Source: an uncultured bacterium (GTDB taxonomy: Bacteria; Chloroflexota; Anaerolineae; J036; Brachytrichaceae). Taken from it: 38,873 nt of DNA. Shown here piece after piece: positions 31,331-38,873 of the stretch (position 1 is the first letter of the stretch; the number at the start of each line of letters is the position of its first letter). The stretch lies in contig CAIQQO010000285.1 of the NCBI GenBank assembly GCA_903873965.1, positions 1 through 38,873 on the forward strand, given 5' to 3'. The notes beneath the pieces were generated by a model. It was not told where the DNA came from and searched no databases. It worked only from the letters and a program-made list of their open reading frames with translations. A program made the position numbers and the translations under genes.

Positions 31331-31359
31331 GGTTGCGATTTTACAAGTAGAATTTTCCT
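31331..31359. promoter_or_regulatory. Compact 29-bp divergent leaderless promoter region
   Basis: Only 29 bp separate the ATGs of the SseB-like and glycosidase genes. TAAAAT on the minus strand (31343-31338) lies seven bases before one ATG and TAGAAT on the plus strand (31348-31353) six bases before the other. There is no room for an untranslated leader, and neither gene has a Shine-Dalgarno sequence. Confidence 0.45.
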
Positions 31360-33762
31360 ATGGCTTTATCCACCTTTAATTCCATCGAACGTGCTCGTCT
31401 GCATCCCATTGCTTGTCATAAACCGGCAGTGAATTTCTTTGAAGGCGCATTGCTGGGCAATGGCGGACTGGGAGCCGTCGTCACAACACGCCCTGATGCC
31501 GTCGCGATTCACTTTGGTCACAACAACGTATGGGATATCCGCGTCGCTGAAAACAACCAGGACAAGATCGGCGTTTTCCAGGATATTTTCGAGAAGGTGA
31601 AGGCAATCCCAGCGGACTATGCTACGCTCGATCAGGACGCATGGTATCGCGAGTATTGCGAATTGATGGCGCAGAACTACAGCGCGCCGTATCCGCGTCC
31701 GTTTCCTTGCGGTACCTTGATTCTGGGTTTCGACCGACGTGAGACTGAATTGCTCGGTCATCGTCTGGACGTGGCAACCGGGCTGTGCGAGGTTTTTTTT
31801 CTGCAGCCCGATGGTCAGCGCGGGACATTGCAGGTGTTAACCGATATGAAGAGTGATCGGTTGTGGCTGCGCTATGTGGATGCATCCGGTCAGGCGGCAC
31901 CGGCGCCTTTCGAGCGCGTGCGCCTGTTGCCCGACCCCGACACCCCGCGCGACCTTCCGAAATTCACCTGCGCCGAGGAGGTCACGGCGAATCATGTGTC
32001 ATTCTGCCAGACGCTCGCGGCGCTGGGCGATCGGCGCGATCTGGATCGCGCCATGCGCCTGAACGTGCGCACGTCGTCGCCATTGTTCAACCGTAGCCGC
32101 ATCAACTGGGAGGGTGTGACCGAATGGATGGGACCGCTAGAACGCGCGATTGCCGATCGATCGACGTTCATCGCGTGTGTGCAACTTGACGAAGGGCTGG
32201 CATCGCAGATCGACGATGCGACGGGCGATGTTCCCGCGCCGAATGAGGGCGCGTTTGTCGCGGCACAGGCGCTGTCAGCGGGTGTGTGGGAAGACTATTG
32301 GGCAAAGTCGGGTGTGAAACTGGACGACAGCGCGCTGGAGCGCACCTGGTATCACAACTTGTATTTCCTCAACTGCGGCACGCGCACCGGTGTCAATTGC
32401 CCTGGACTGTGGGCTAACTGGAGCTACCGCGGAATTGGCTCGGCATGGCACGGCGACTATCACATGAACTACAACACGCAGCAACCATTCTGGTGTACTT
32501 TCTCCAGCAACCATCTGGACAAGCATCTGCCGTATGTTGAACTGGTTCATTCCCTGTTGCCCATCAGCCGCAAATGGGCGCGCGAGTATTACAAACTGCG
32601 CGGCGCCTACTTCCCGCATAGCGCCTACCCGACTGAGATGGCGATCATGCCATACCCGGTGCCAACGTGGGGGTGGGAAATCTGTGAGACGCCGTGGTCT
32701 GTGCAGAGCCTGTGGTGGCATTACGTGTATAGCCTCGATAAGACCTTCCTGCAGAATCGCGCATTCGAGCCTATCAAGGATGCCGTGCAATTTCTTGTGG
32801 ATTACATGCGCCGACCCGAGTCCCACGGTGGTCAGTGGGGCGATGAGAGCGTGTATCACATCTATCCCACCGCACCACCAGAGCTATATGGGCTTACTCC
32901 AGGATTCAGCCGCAACTACGATTGCCTGGTCGACCTGACGCTCAGCAAGTTTGTGTTCAAGGCGTTTGTGCAATCATGCGAGATTTTAGGTCTACAGGCA
33001 GTTGAAACTGAACTAATCGACGCGGTTCATGATGTTCTGGCGCATTTCCCGGCGTATCCCACTGCCGATGCGGTGAGTGGCAAAGTATTCGTGTCGGTCC
33101 CTGGCGAAAGCGCAGAGACGGTGTACAACGTCCCGAACTCGGCCATGACGGTGTTCCCAGGTGAGGAACACGGGCTGCACTCTACGCCGCAGGATTATGC
33201 CGTAGCGGCCAACAGCTACCGCAACACGCGCAACGAGGGCGGTAATGAACTGGTGTTTCAAAATCTGCAAGGCGCGCGGCTGGGGTTGCTGAACATCGAG
33301 CGTTTCAAGCGCCAGATTCAATATTGCCTGCTGCCAAACGGGTCATGCACCGATATGGCGTTGCAAGTGCATGGGCGTTACAAGGATGACACACCTTATG
33401 ACTTCATGGCCCCGATGGGCATCTGGTTTGAGAACTTTGCGCTGCCGGTGGTGATCAACGAATGCTTGCTACAGTCGTACACAGGTGTCTTGCGCTTCGC
33501 GCCCAACTGGCCGGCAAGCGCCGGGCACGCCGAGTTCCGCACGCTGCGGGCTGTTGGCGGGTTCCTGGTCAGTGCATTGATTGCCGATGGCGAAGTAGAA
33601 TGGATTGAGGTTGTCAGCGAAGCCGGCGCTACGTTGCAGGTCATCAATCCGTGGAAAGGCGATGTGCAGTGTACTACGGCAGTGGACGAAATCATTCTGT
33701 CGGGCGATGTGCTGCGGATTGAGACCAGGCCTGGTGACGCAGTTGTGCTTCGTCAAGCATAA
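31360..33762 (+). CDS. GH95-like six-hairpin glycosidase
   Basis: 800 residues. An N-terminal beta-sandwich (EGALLGNGGLGAVV, AIHFGHNNVWDIR) is followed by an (alpha/alpha)6 barrel with GLWANWSYRGIGSAWHGDYHMNYNTQQPFW, which parallels the GLW...N.P.W...Y..NINTQMNYW block of GH95 (alpha-L-fucosidases/galactosidases), and ends in a beta-sandwich (LRFAPNWPASAGHAEFRTLRAVGGFLVSA) like the GH95 C-terminus. The acid residue in GGQWGDESVYH may be catalytic, but this cannot be settled by eye. No signal peptide, so it would act on imported oligosaccharides. It starts the carbohydrate locus that ends in ABC permeases. Confidence 0.78.
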   Translation: MALSTFNSIERARLHPIACHKPAVNFFEGALLGNGGLGAVVTTRPDAVAIHFGHNNVWDIRVAENNQDKIGVFQDIFEKVKAIPADYATLDQDAWYREYCELMAQNYSAPYPRPFPCGTLILGFDRRETELLGHRLDVATGLCEVFFLQPDGQRGTLQVLTDMKSDRLWLRYVDASGQAAPAPFERVRLLPDPDTPRDLPKFTCAEEVTANHVSFCQTLAALGDRRDLDRAMRLNVRTSSPLFNRSRINWEGVTEWMGPLERAIADRSTFIACVQLDEGLASQIDDATGDVPAPNEGAFVAAQALSAGVWEDYWAKSGVKLDDSALERTWYHNLYFLNCGTRTGVNCPGLWANWSYRGIGSAWHGDYHMNYNTQQPFWCTFSSNHLDKHLPYVELVHSLLPISRKWAREYYKLRGAYFPHSAYPTEMAIMPYPVPTWGWEICETPWSVQSLWWHYVYSLDKTFLQNRAFEPIKDAVQFLVDYMRRPESHGGQWGDESVYHIYPTAPPELYGLTPGFSRNYDCLVDLTLSKFVFKAFVQSCEILGLQAVETELIDAVHDVLAHFPAYPTADAVSGKVFVSVPGESAETVYNVPNSAMTVFPGEEHGLHSTPQDYAVAANSYRNTRNEGGNELVFQNLQGARLGLLNIERFKRQIQYCLLPNGSCTDMALQVHGRYKDDTPYDFMAPMGIWFENFALPVVINECLLQSYTGVLRFAPNWPASAGHAEFRTLRAVGGFLVSALIADGEVEWIEVVSEAGATLQVINPWKGDVQCTTAVDEIILSGDVLRIETRPGDAVVLRQA

Positions 33763-33785
33763 CATGCGAGGCAGTGAAGAACGCG

Positions 33786-34229
33786 ATGGATGCGGAAGAA
33801 CTGGTTAAACTGATCAACACAGAGTTTGGCAGATTTCAGGCAATCTGTAGCGTGTTGCCAGATGACCTGCTCTGTCAGCCTCGGGCTATCGGCGACTGGT
33901 CAATCAAGGATGTGATGGCCCATCTCAGTGTATGGGAGAAGCGTCTGCTGCAACGCGTGGCTGGTGAACCGGAAGATGGCGCAGGTATTGGCACGCCGCA
34001 ATACAACCACAAGGTGTATTGCGAAAATCGCGGACGAACGATTGAAGATGTGAAATCGGAGTTTTACCGGATACATCAAGAGGTCATCACGTTGGCGGAA
34101 TCGCTGTCTGAAGCTGAAATTAGTAAGTGGCAACAGGCGTTTCGTTTGAACACGTTCAATCACTATAAGTGGGCGAGTTCGAACTTGCGACGCTGGCGAC
34201 GTGCGAATAAAAACGTAAGGAGTTCATGA
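33786..34229 (+). CDS. DinB/ClbS-DfsB-like four-helix protein
   Basis: 147 residues. The block DWSIKDVMAHLSVWEKRLL (about 37-55) with His46 is the hallmark of DinB-like and ClbS/DfsB proteins, whose bundle may bind a metal through three histidines; a second candidate is His97 (IHQEVITLAE) and a third His131 (FNHYKW). Some members hydrolyse a cyclopropane toxin or act as thiol transferases; function here is unknown. Start: ATG at 33786 (GTG at 33774 possible), 23 nt after the glycosidase stop. Its stop overlaps the ATGATG of the next gene. Confidence 0.72.
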   Translation: MDAEELVKLINTEFGRFQAICSVLPDDLLCQPRAIGDWSIKDVMAHLSVWEKRLLQRVAGEPEDGAGIGTPQYNHKVYCENRGRTIEDVKSEFYRIHQEVITLAESLSEAEISKWQQAFRLNTFNHYKWASSNLRRWRRANKNVRSS

Positions 34230-35395
34230 TGCGTTTCGAGATCAATATCGACTACCCCGTGGAAAAGATGGCGCTCAGCCGGAAACGGATGGAGATCAGG
34301 AGCAGCTTCAAGTATCTTGATCGCGTGCCGGTGAACTACTGCGTGGTGCCGCGCTATTTCGCGCCGATTTTCGGCCTGCGTTACATCGATTTCTTTAAGG
34401 ACGCCGATACCCAGTATGACTGGTTGCTGAAATTTGCCAAGTATCAGATTGAAAACATCCCGGCCGATTTCTGCTGCGCGCCTGTCATCTATGTTCATCC
34501 CTATTTCGATAATGCCATCCCGCCAAGTGCACAGGGTGCAGAAGTGGGCTGGACCGACGACAATCCCATTCGCGCCATTCCTGTCATTCACACCATTGAA
34601 GCAATGGAACGCTTTGAGGTGGCCAAACCTGATGCAGGACTGCGTGGCACAGCTATCGCGTGGTGGCGCAGAATGAAGGAACTGGTTGCTGAAACACGGG
34701 TAACCTTCAACCATGAGGAAGGTAGGGCGGATGTCAGCCTGTTGGCGATGGGTGGACTAAGCCCCCATATGTTGGCCGTGGACCTGGCAGGCGAGAACTT
34801 CTACTGGTGGATGCTGGAGTACCCAGAAGCGTGCCACCGATTCCTGGCCAAAATCACGCAGGGTGAGATCGACGCGGAGAACCTGACGCGGCAGATTGAT
34901 CCACGCCCGCGCGGTGATATCTATGGGCAGGCCGAGGATTCCGCCCAGATCATGTCGGCAAAACTGTTCCAGGAATTTTGTGTACCCTACACCAACCGCT
35001 TATTCGAAGCCTTTGGTCCAGGTGGGAGAGGAGTGCATATGTGCGGCAACAGCACCCACCTGCATCGCGTTCTGAAGGAAGACATGAAAATGACCCAGTT
35101 TGATGTCTTCGGATACACAGTACCGCCTAAAGTAGCGGCGGCCAACCTGGGCGGGACTACGCTGTTGTGGGGCAATATCAATCCCATGCTCATGAAGGAT
35201 GGCTCTCGGGCCGAAGTGAAACAGGCTGCGCTTGAATGCCTGACGGAAATGGGGCCAGGTGGCGGACTCATGCTTGGCGATGGCGCTAATGTTTGCCCAG
35301 GCACACCCTTGGAGAGTTTTCAGGCCATCATGGAAGCGGCGGTGGAGTATGGAAGAGGAGGTGTGGAGGATAACGGCATCAGCGCTCCGTATTGA
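34229..35395 (+). CDS. URO-D superfamily protein with MtaA-type zinc methyltransferase motif
   Basis: 388 residues, uroporphyrinogen-decarboxylase fold. It has His270 and Cys272 in VHMCGNS and Cys356 in ANVCPGTP, the His-x-Cys...Cys zinc-ligand pattern of MtaA/MtbA/CmuA methyltransferases (84 residues between the cysteines; about 77 in MtaA). In those enzymes the zinc activates a thiol that takes a methyl group from a corrinoid protein. No corrinoid protein is in the window, and haem genes are absent, so true URO-D activity is unlikely. AGGAG lies six bases before the second ATG (34229) and three before the first (34226). Confidence 0.75.
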   Translation: MRFEINIDYPVEKMALSRKRMEIRSSFKYLDRVPVNYCVVPRYFAPIFGLRYIDFFKDADTQYDWLLKFAKYQIENIPADFCCAPVIYVHPYFDNAIPPSAQGAEVGWTDDNPIRAIPVIHTIEAMERFEVAKPDAGLRGTAIAWWRRMKELVAETRVTFNHEEGRADVSLLAMGGLSPHMLAVDLAGENFYWWMLEYPEACHRFLAKITQGEIDAENLTRQIDPRPRGDIYGQAEDSAQIMSAKLFQEFCVPYTNRLFEAFGPGGRGVHMCGNSTHLHRVLKEDMKMTQFDVFGYTVPPKVAAANLGGTTLLWGNINPMLMKDGSRAEVKQAALECLTEMGPGGGLMLGDGANVCPGTPLESFQAIMEAAVEYGRGGVEDNGISAPY

Positions 35396-35409
35396 CAAAT
35401 GCAAGCATT

Positions 35410-35444
35410 AACGTTATAACGTTTACCGTATCGGTTAATAACCG
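35410..35444 (+). promoter_or_regulatory. Palindromic operators in front of the LacI gene
   Basis: AACGTTATAACGTT (35410-35423) is a perfect 14-bp palindrome; it contains two AACGTT hexamers with a central CG as in many LacI operators. CGGTTA-A-TAACCG (35432-35444) is a second, different, perfect inverted repeat. They lie 24-58 nt before the ATG at 35468, in the 72-bp gap after the URO-D-like gene; autoregulation by the LacI protein is likely. Confidence 0.55.
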
Positions 35445-35467
35445 TTACGTGATCGTTGATTTACGTT

Positions 35468-36484
35468 ATGCCTACTTTAAGTGACATTGCAGATGATGTT
35501 GGCGTCTCTACTATGACCGTGTCACGCGCACTGGCTGATAAGCCAGGTGTTGCATCAGATACGCGGCATCGTGTCTTGGAATCCGCCAAGCGCCTGGGCT
35601 ATACGGTGAATCTGGAGGGTCGCGCGCCTGTCAAGGAACAAACTCAGAAGATCGGCGTTCTGGTGAACAACGTTGGATCCGAATACTCCGGCGAAATCAT
35701 CGACGGTATCAGCAATATCCTGGACGTTGCCAACTACGATATTGTGATATTTAACCCGTTCAAAATGCGCCGTTCGCCAAATGAGTATGTGGTTGAAGTA
35801 TGCCAGTACGCTATAGATGGATTGCTAATCGCGGCAGCTAATCGGCTGCAACCGCAAAGTGTTGAATATCTTGAACAGGCTATCCGACAGCATTTCCCGG
35901 TGGTCTTTATCGATCAACGCGTCGCCGGTTCTACGGTTCCCTATGTGACGGCGCAGAATCGACAGGGTGCCTACGATGCCACCCGCTATCTGATCCAGCT
36001 CGGGCATCGCCGAATTGGTTTTATTCTGGGGCCGCATACGGAATCGCCGTCAGGTGAACGACTGGATGGTTACCGTGACGCCTTGGCACAGAATGGCATT
36101 GCGCAAGATGATCAACTGGTCAAGAATGGTGATTTCACACGACAAGGTGGTTATGCCGCAGCATTGTTGCTGCTGTCTATGGATGAACCGCCTACAGCCA
36201 TCTTCGCGTCCAACGATCCGATGGCGTTTGGTGTATACAAGGCTGTTCAACAGTCCGGCAAGAGAATTCCAGAGGACATATCGGTTATTGGGTTTGACGA
36301 TATCGCGCTGTCAGCCGATATTCATCCTCCCTTAACCACCGTACGCCAGCCATTGCGTGAAATGGGCCGTGTAGGAGCACAAATGCTGCTCGATATGCTA
36401 CGCGCGCGCGACGAACCGCCTGTTGCGGTGATGGAATTGCGGACATCTTTAATTTTGCGCGATTCGTGTGCACCGTTGCGCTAA
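35468..36484 (+). CDS. LacI family transcriptional regulator
   Basis: 338 residues. The N-terminal helix-turn-helix and hinge are complete: LSDIADDVGVSTMTVSRALADKPGVASDTRHRVLESAKRLGYTVN (about 4-48). The rest is the periplasmic-binding-protein-like effector domain (KIGVLVNNVGSEYSGEIIDGI, RIGFILGPHTESPSGERLDGY, AIFASNDPMAFGVYKAVQQ, VIGFDDIALSADIHPPLTTVRQP). It probably binds a sugar imported by the transporter encoded next and represses the locus. ATG at 35468 is preferred; a TTG at 35456 is possible. No Shine-Dalgarno sequence. Confidence 0.94.
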   Translation: MPTLSDIADDVGVSTMTVSRALADKPGVASDTRHRVLESAKRLGYTVNLEGRAPVKEQTQKIGVLVNNVGSEYSGEIIDGISNILDVANYDIVIFNPFKMRRSPNEYVVEVCQYAIDGLLIAAANRLQPQSVEYLEQAIRQHFPVVFIDQRVAGSTVPYVTAQNRQGAYDATRYLIQLGHRRIGFILGPHTESPSGERLDGYRDALAQNGIAQDDQLVKNGDFTRQGGYAAALLLLSMDEPPTAIFASNDPMAFGVYKAVQQSGKRIPEDISVIGFDDIALSADIHPPLTTVRQPLREMGRVGAQMLLDMLRARDEPPVAVMELRTSLILRDSCAPLR

Positions 36485-36602
36485 GGGACAGCCAGTGTGG
36501 CATCCCGCCAGCGTCCTTTGATGCCACCGCCACGCGTTCCTTTGGAATAAGCGCGAGCAGTTTAGCGTGGCGCGAAAAACGGCAAATCAGTTATGCTTAT
36601 CA

Positions 36603-36670
36603 GACGGTTTTGCATCCCTTTGGGATAGTTGAATACTCTCAGTGATGGTTCTACATCCCTTTGGGATTGG
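36603..36670. repeat. Duplicated palindrome upstream of ABC permease genes
   Basis: Two 27-bp units (36603-36629 and 36644-36670; 22 of 27 bases identical) each hold ATCCC-TTT-GGGAT (36614-36626 and 36655-36667). Their 41-bp offset is close to four helical turns. They sit just before the permease ribosome-binding site (AGGAGG, 36676-36681), a sensible place for operators. The rest of the gap 36485-36602 holds no gene. Confidence 0.55.
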
Positions 36671-36686
36671 TAGCCAGGAGGCGAAC

Positions 36687-37670
36687 ATGGCGTTAATTTC
36701 CGGCTCGATGGTACGGTCCGCTGTTCCATCGGGACAAGTTCCGAACAAATCATTCTGGACCAGGTTGAAACTGTTCCTCGATAAAAATGGCACCTACATG
36801 CTGATGGCGCTGCCGGGTGCTGCGCTCATTTTCATTTTCGCCTACGCCCCAATGCCAGGCATCATCATTGCCTTCATTGATTTGAAGTTCAATCTTGGCC
36901 CATGGGCCAGTCCGTGGGTAGGCCTGGATAACTTCGGCTACCTCATTGCGACGCCGTTAACCGGACGCGTGTTGTTTAACACGCTGTTCATGAACGCCAT
37001 GTTTATCATCACGGGCACCATGGGTGCAATTGGCGTCGCCCTGCTGATGAACGAGGTCCACGGCAAATTCCGCGCCCGCATCTATCAGTCGGCCATGTTC
37101 TTTCCCAACTTCATCTCGATCGTGGTCGTCAGCTATTTCGTGTTTGCTTTTCTCAGCACGGATGAAGGGCTGGTGAACAACCTCCTCAAGTCCATCGGTG
37201 TTGAGCCGATGCAATGGTATTCATCGCCAGAATACTGGCCCGTTATCCTGATCATCGTCAGTATCTGGAAAGGCGTTGGTGTCAGCAGCATCATCTATCT
37301 GGCCACCATGGTCGGTATCAACCCCGAATTCTACGAAGCCGCCAAGATTGACGGTGCCAGTAAACTTGACCAGATCCGTTACATCACGCTGCCGTTGCTG
37401 GTTCCAGTGATTACCATTCTTACCCTGCTGGCGATCGGGCGTATCTTCTATGCCGACTTTGGCCTGTTCTTTATCGTCACGCGCAACACACCTGCGCTAT
37501 ATCCGACAACGGATGTTATCGACACCTTTGTCTACAGGTCACTGATTCAACTGAATGATGTTGGCATGTCAGCCGCTGCCGGTTTGGCGCAGTCAGTGAT
37601 TGGATTTATCCTCGTCATCATCTCGAACATGGTTGTCCGCAAAGTCGATCCAGAGAAGTCTCTGTTTTAG
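36687..37670 (+). CDS. ABC transporter permease, LplB-like (CUT1)
   Basis: 327 residues, six membrane helices expected in this family. Residues about 28-60 hold the first helix (NGTYMLMALPGAALIFIFAYAPMPGIIIAF); the ATPase-contacting EAA loop is EAAKIDGASKLDQIRYITLPL. The YAPMPGIIIAFIDLKF segment is typical of LplB-type permeases for oligosaccharides. AGGAGG five bases before ATG 36687 fixes the start; an upstream frame from 36642 crosses the duplicated palindrome and is not likely translated. It forms an operon with the next permease (30 bp gap). Confidence 0.93.
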   Translation: MALISGSMVRSAVPSGQVPNKSFWTRLKLFLDKNGTYMLMALPGAALIFIFAYAPMPGIIIAFIDLKFNLGPWASPWVGLDNFGYLIATPLTGRVLFNTLFMNAMFIITGTMGAIGVALLMNEVHGKFRARIYQSAMFFPNFISIVVVSYFVFAFLSTDEGLVNNLLKSIGVEPMQWYSSPEYWPVILIIVSIWKGVGVSSIIYLATMVGINPEFYEAAKIDGASKLDQIRYITLPLLVPVITILTLLAIGRIFYADFGLFFIVTRNTPALYPTTDVIDTFVYRSLIQLNDVGMSAAAGLAQSVIGFILVIISNMVVRKVDPEKSLF

Positions 37671-37700
37671 CTGGCAACCCTCAGCCAAGGAGCATACGGA

Positions 37701-38618
37701 ATGGCGCAACAAACAATAGTCATAAAACAGCGCAGCGGGAATAGTTATCGAAAAACAGCCTCGATCGGGCGTCTCGCGGTCAATGCAGTCTTAATCGCAT
37801 TCAGCCTCATTTGCCTTATCCCCGTACTCCTGGTGCTATCAGCATCGGTTTCCACGGAAACGGCTATTGCACAGTATGGTTACACACTGCTGCCCATGTC
37901 GTTTTCAACGGCTGCCTATGATTTCATCCTGGCGCAACCGCAGCGCATCATGAATGCGTATGTGGTTACGAGCATTGTCACGGCCATCGGTACGATGTTC
38001 GGCCTGACGATCATGTCGCTGCTGGCTTATGCCCTCTCGCGCCAGCGCTTTGCCTTGCGCAAGCCGCTCTCGTTCTACGCTTTCTTTACACTGCTTTTCA
38101 ACGGTGGATTGATCCCGTTTTATCTGTTTGTGACACAATCGCTCAAGCTGAAAGACAATCCCCTCATTCTGATACTGCCCTATCTGGTGTCGGTGTGGAA
38201 TGTCCTGCTGCTGCGCACATCGTTTCAATCGTTGCCAGAAGAACTACTCGACGCAGCGCGCATTGATGGCGCCAATGAGTGGCGCATCTTCTTTCAAATC
38301 GCCATTCCCATGTCAACTCCAGTGCTGGCCACGGTAGCGCTATTTACGATGTTGTCGTACTGGAACGACTGGTGGATGTCGCTCTTGTTCATCAACAATA
38401 AAAACCTTTACAGCATCCAGTTCCTGCTCTATAACATCATGCAAGGCTTGGAAAAGATGAACGCTACACCGGAAATTGCCGCTCGCTATGGAGGCAACCT
38501 GCCCACTTTAACGGTGCGCATGGCGATGGCTTTCTTTGCCGTCGGTCCAGTGGCGCTGGCCTACCTATTCCTGCAGAAGTATTTCATCCGTGGAATTACC
38601 ATCGGATCGCTAAAATAG
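37701..38618 (+). CDS. ABC transporter permease, YtcP-like (CUT1)
   Basis: 305 residues, six expected membrane helices, the second permease of a CUT1 importer. Helix 1 is AVNAVLIAFSLICLIPVLLVLSASVS; the EAA loop is EELLDAARIDGANEWRIFFQIAIPMS; the C-terminus ends in YFIRGITIGSLK, typical of YtcP. Starts with AAGGAG eight bases before the ATG. Together with LplB-like and the solute-binding protein it makes a full importer except for the ATPase. Confidence 0.93.
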   Translation: MAQQTIVIKQRSGNSYRKTASIGRLAVNAVLIAFSLICLIPVLLVLSASVSTETAIAQYGYTLLPMSFSTAAYDFILAQPQRIMNAYVVTSIVTAIGTMFGLTIMSLLAYALSRQRFALRKPLSFYAFFTLLFNGGLIPFYLFVTQSLKLKDNPLILILPYLVSVWNVLLLRTSFQSLPEELLDAARIDGANEWRIFFQIAIPMSTPVLATVALFTMLSYWNDWWMSLLFINNKNLYSIQFLLYNIMQGLEKMNATPEIAARYGGNLPTLTVRMAMAFFAVGPVALAYLFLQKYFIRGITIGSLK

Positions 38619-38630
38619 TCCGAATTTCAC

Positions 38631-38640
38631 AAAGGAGGTG
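38631..38640 (+). promoter_or_regulatory. Strong Shine-Dalgarno-like site without a start codon
   Basis: AAAGGAGGTG pairs with the 16S 3' end over its whole length, but only TTACGCATCAAGTAG follows, with no ATG at the normal distance. It lies in the 112-bp gap between the second permease and the solute-binding protein gene, which has its own AGGAGG at 38718-38723. Confidence 0.35.
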
Positions 38641-38730
38641 TTACGCATCAAGTAGTATCACGGCGCACTTGCCGTCCCACACAATCGGTTTGATTTAATC
38701 AGTCAGTATATTCTCCAGGAGGAGTTTTTG

Positions 38731-38873
38731 ATGTCTAAGAAGAGTTTCTCTCGACGTGAGTTTCTAAAAGTAGCTGGTATCACCACGGCAGCCGGCGTAC
38801 TTGCTGCCTGCGGCGCCGCTTCACCCGTAGCCCCAACTGCAGCCCCCGCAGCCAAGACGGATGCAACGAAGGC
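38731..38873 (+). CDS. Extracellular solute-binding lipoprotein, Tat-exported (partial)
   Basis: Only the first 47 residues are in the window. They hold a twin-arginine signal (SFSRREFLKVAG), a hydrophobic helix and a lipobox LAAC (Cys27), followed by an Ala/Pro/Thr-rich linker (SPVAPTAAPAA). Such Tat lipoproteins are the usual solute-binding proteins of CUT1 importers in this kind of bacterium. The position after the two permeases supports this. AGGAGG lies seven to eight bases before the ATG. The gene runs off the right edge. Confidence 0.85.
   Translation, partial: MSKKSFSRREFLKVAGITTAAGVLAACGAASPVAPTAAPAAKTDATK

Noticed and set aside
34229-35395. Haem-pathway uroporphyrinogen decarboxylase (hemE)
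   Set aside because: No other haem genes are near, and the His-x-Cys...Cys pattern is that of methyltransferases in the same superfamily.
36603-36670. CRISPR-like pair of repeats
   Set aside because: Only two 27-bp units with a 14-bp gap between them and a 41-bp period, too short for repeat plus spacer; no cas genes. Better explained as operators.

Overview
The window looks like chromosomal DNA of a GC-rich, free-living bacterium, most probably a member of the Chloroflexota (Anaerolineae-like). This is an inference from gene content and style: lipoproteins with Thr/Pro/Ala-rich linkers, a twin-arginine lipoprotein solute-binding protein, a CASTOR/POLLUX-type channel protein, a MoxR-DUF58-DUF4129 operon, many genes without a Shine-Dalgarno sequence, and short AGTCAGA-type repeats. 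No rRNA, tRNA, transposase, phage gene or CRISPR array was found. 34 protein genes are called; the last is cut by the window edge.

Region 1 (1-5450): a RuvB-like AAA+ ATPase, an SDR oxidoreductase, a small lipoprotein with a clear terminator, a BNR-repeat sialidase-like protein and a divergent MFS transporter. Region 2 (5454-9981, minus strand): a tight five-gene operon encoding a CBS-pair protein, a double alpha/beta hydrolase whose second domain has lost its nucleophile, two near-duplicate RimJ/RimL-type acetyltransferases and an AAC(6')-like acetyltransferase. Region 3 (10127-16871): a protein kinase fused to a zinc ribbon and about seven membrane helices, a two-repeat lipoprotein, then the overlapping minus-strand operon moxR-DUF58-DUF4129.

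Region 4 (16926-25545, plus strand): a double-GNAT protein, mutM, recO, an MFS exporter, recN, a CASTOR-like channel and a hemerythrin protein. recN carries an in-frame insertion made of 7-bp tandem repeats, and related sequence forms a perfect 18-bp inverted repeat after the hemerythrin gene. Region 5 (25601-31330): a MalK/UgpC-type ATPase, a LarA (nickel-pincer racemase) homologue with its key residues intact, a DegT-type aminotransferase, a membrane-anchored pentahaem cytochrome c and an SseB-like protein.

Region 6 (31360-38873, plus strand) is a carbohydrate locus: a GH95-like glycosidase, a DinB-like protein, a URO-D-superfamily protein carrying an MtaA-type His-x-Cys...Cys motif, a LacI regulator preceded by palindromes, LplB- and YtcP-type permeases preceded by a duplicated palindrome, and the start of a Tat lipoprotein binding protein. 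The ABC ATPase is not in this locus; the MalK-type protein of region 5 could serve it. The most noteworthy items are the recN repeat insertion, two divergent promoter regions that look built for leaderless mRNAs, the half-dead hydrolase with its acetyltransferase operon, and the putative zinc methyltransferase inside a sugar-uptake locus.
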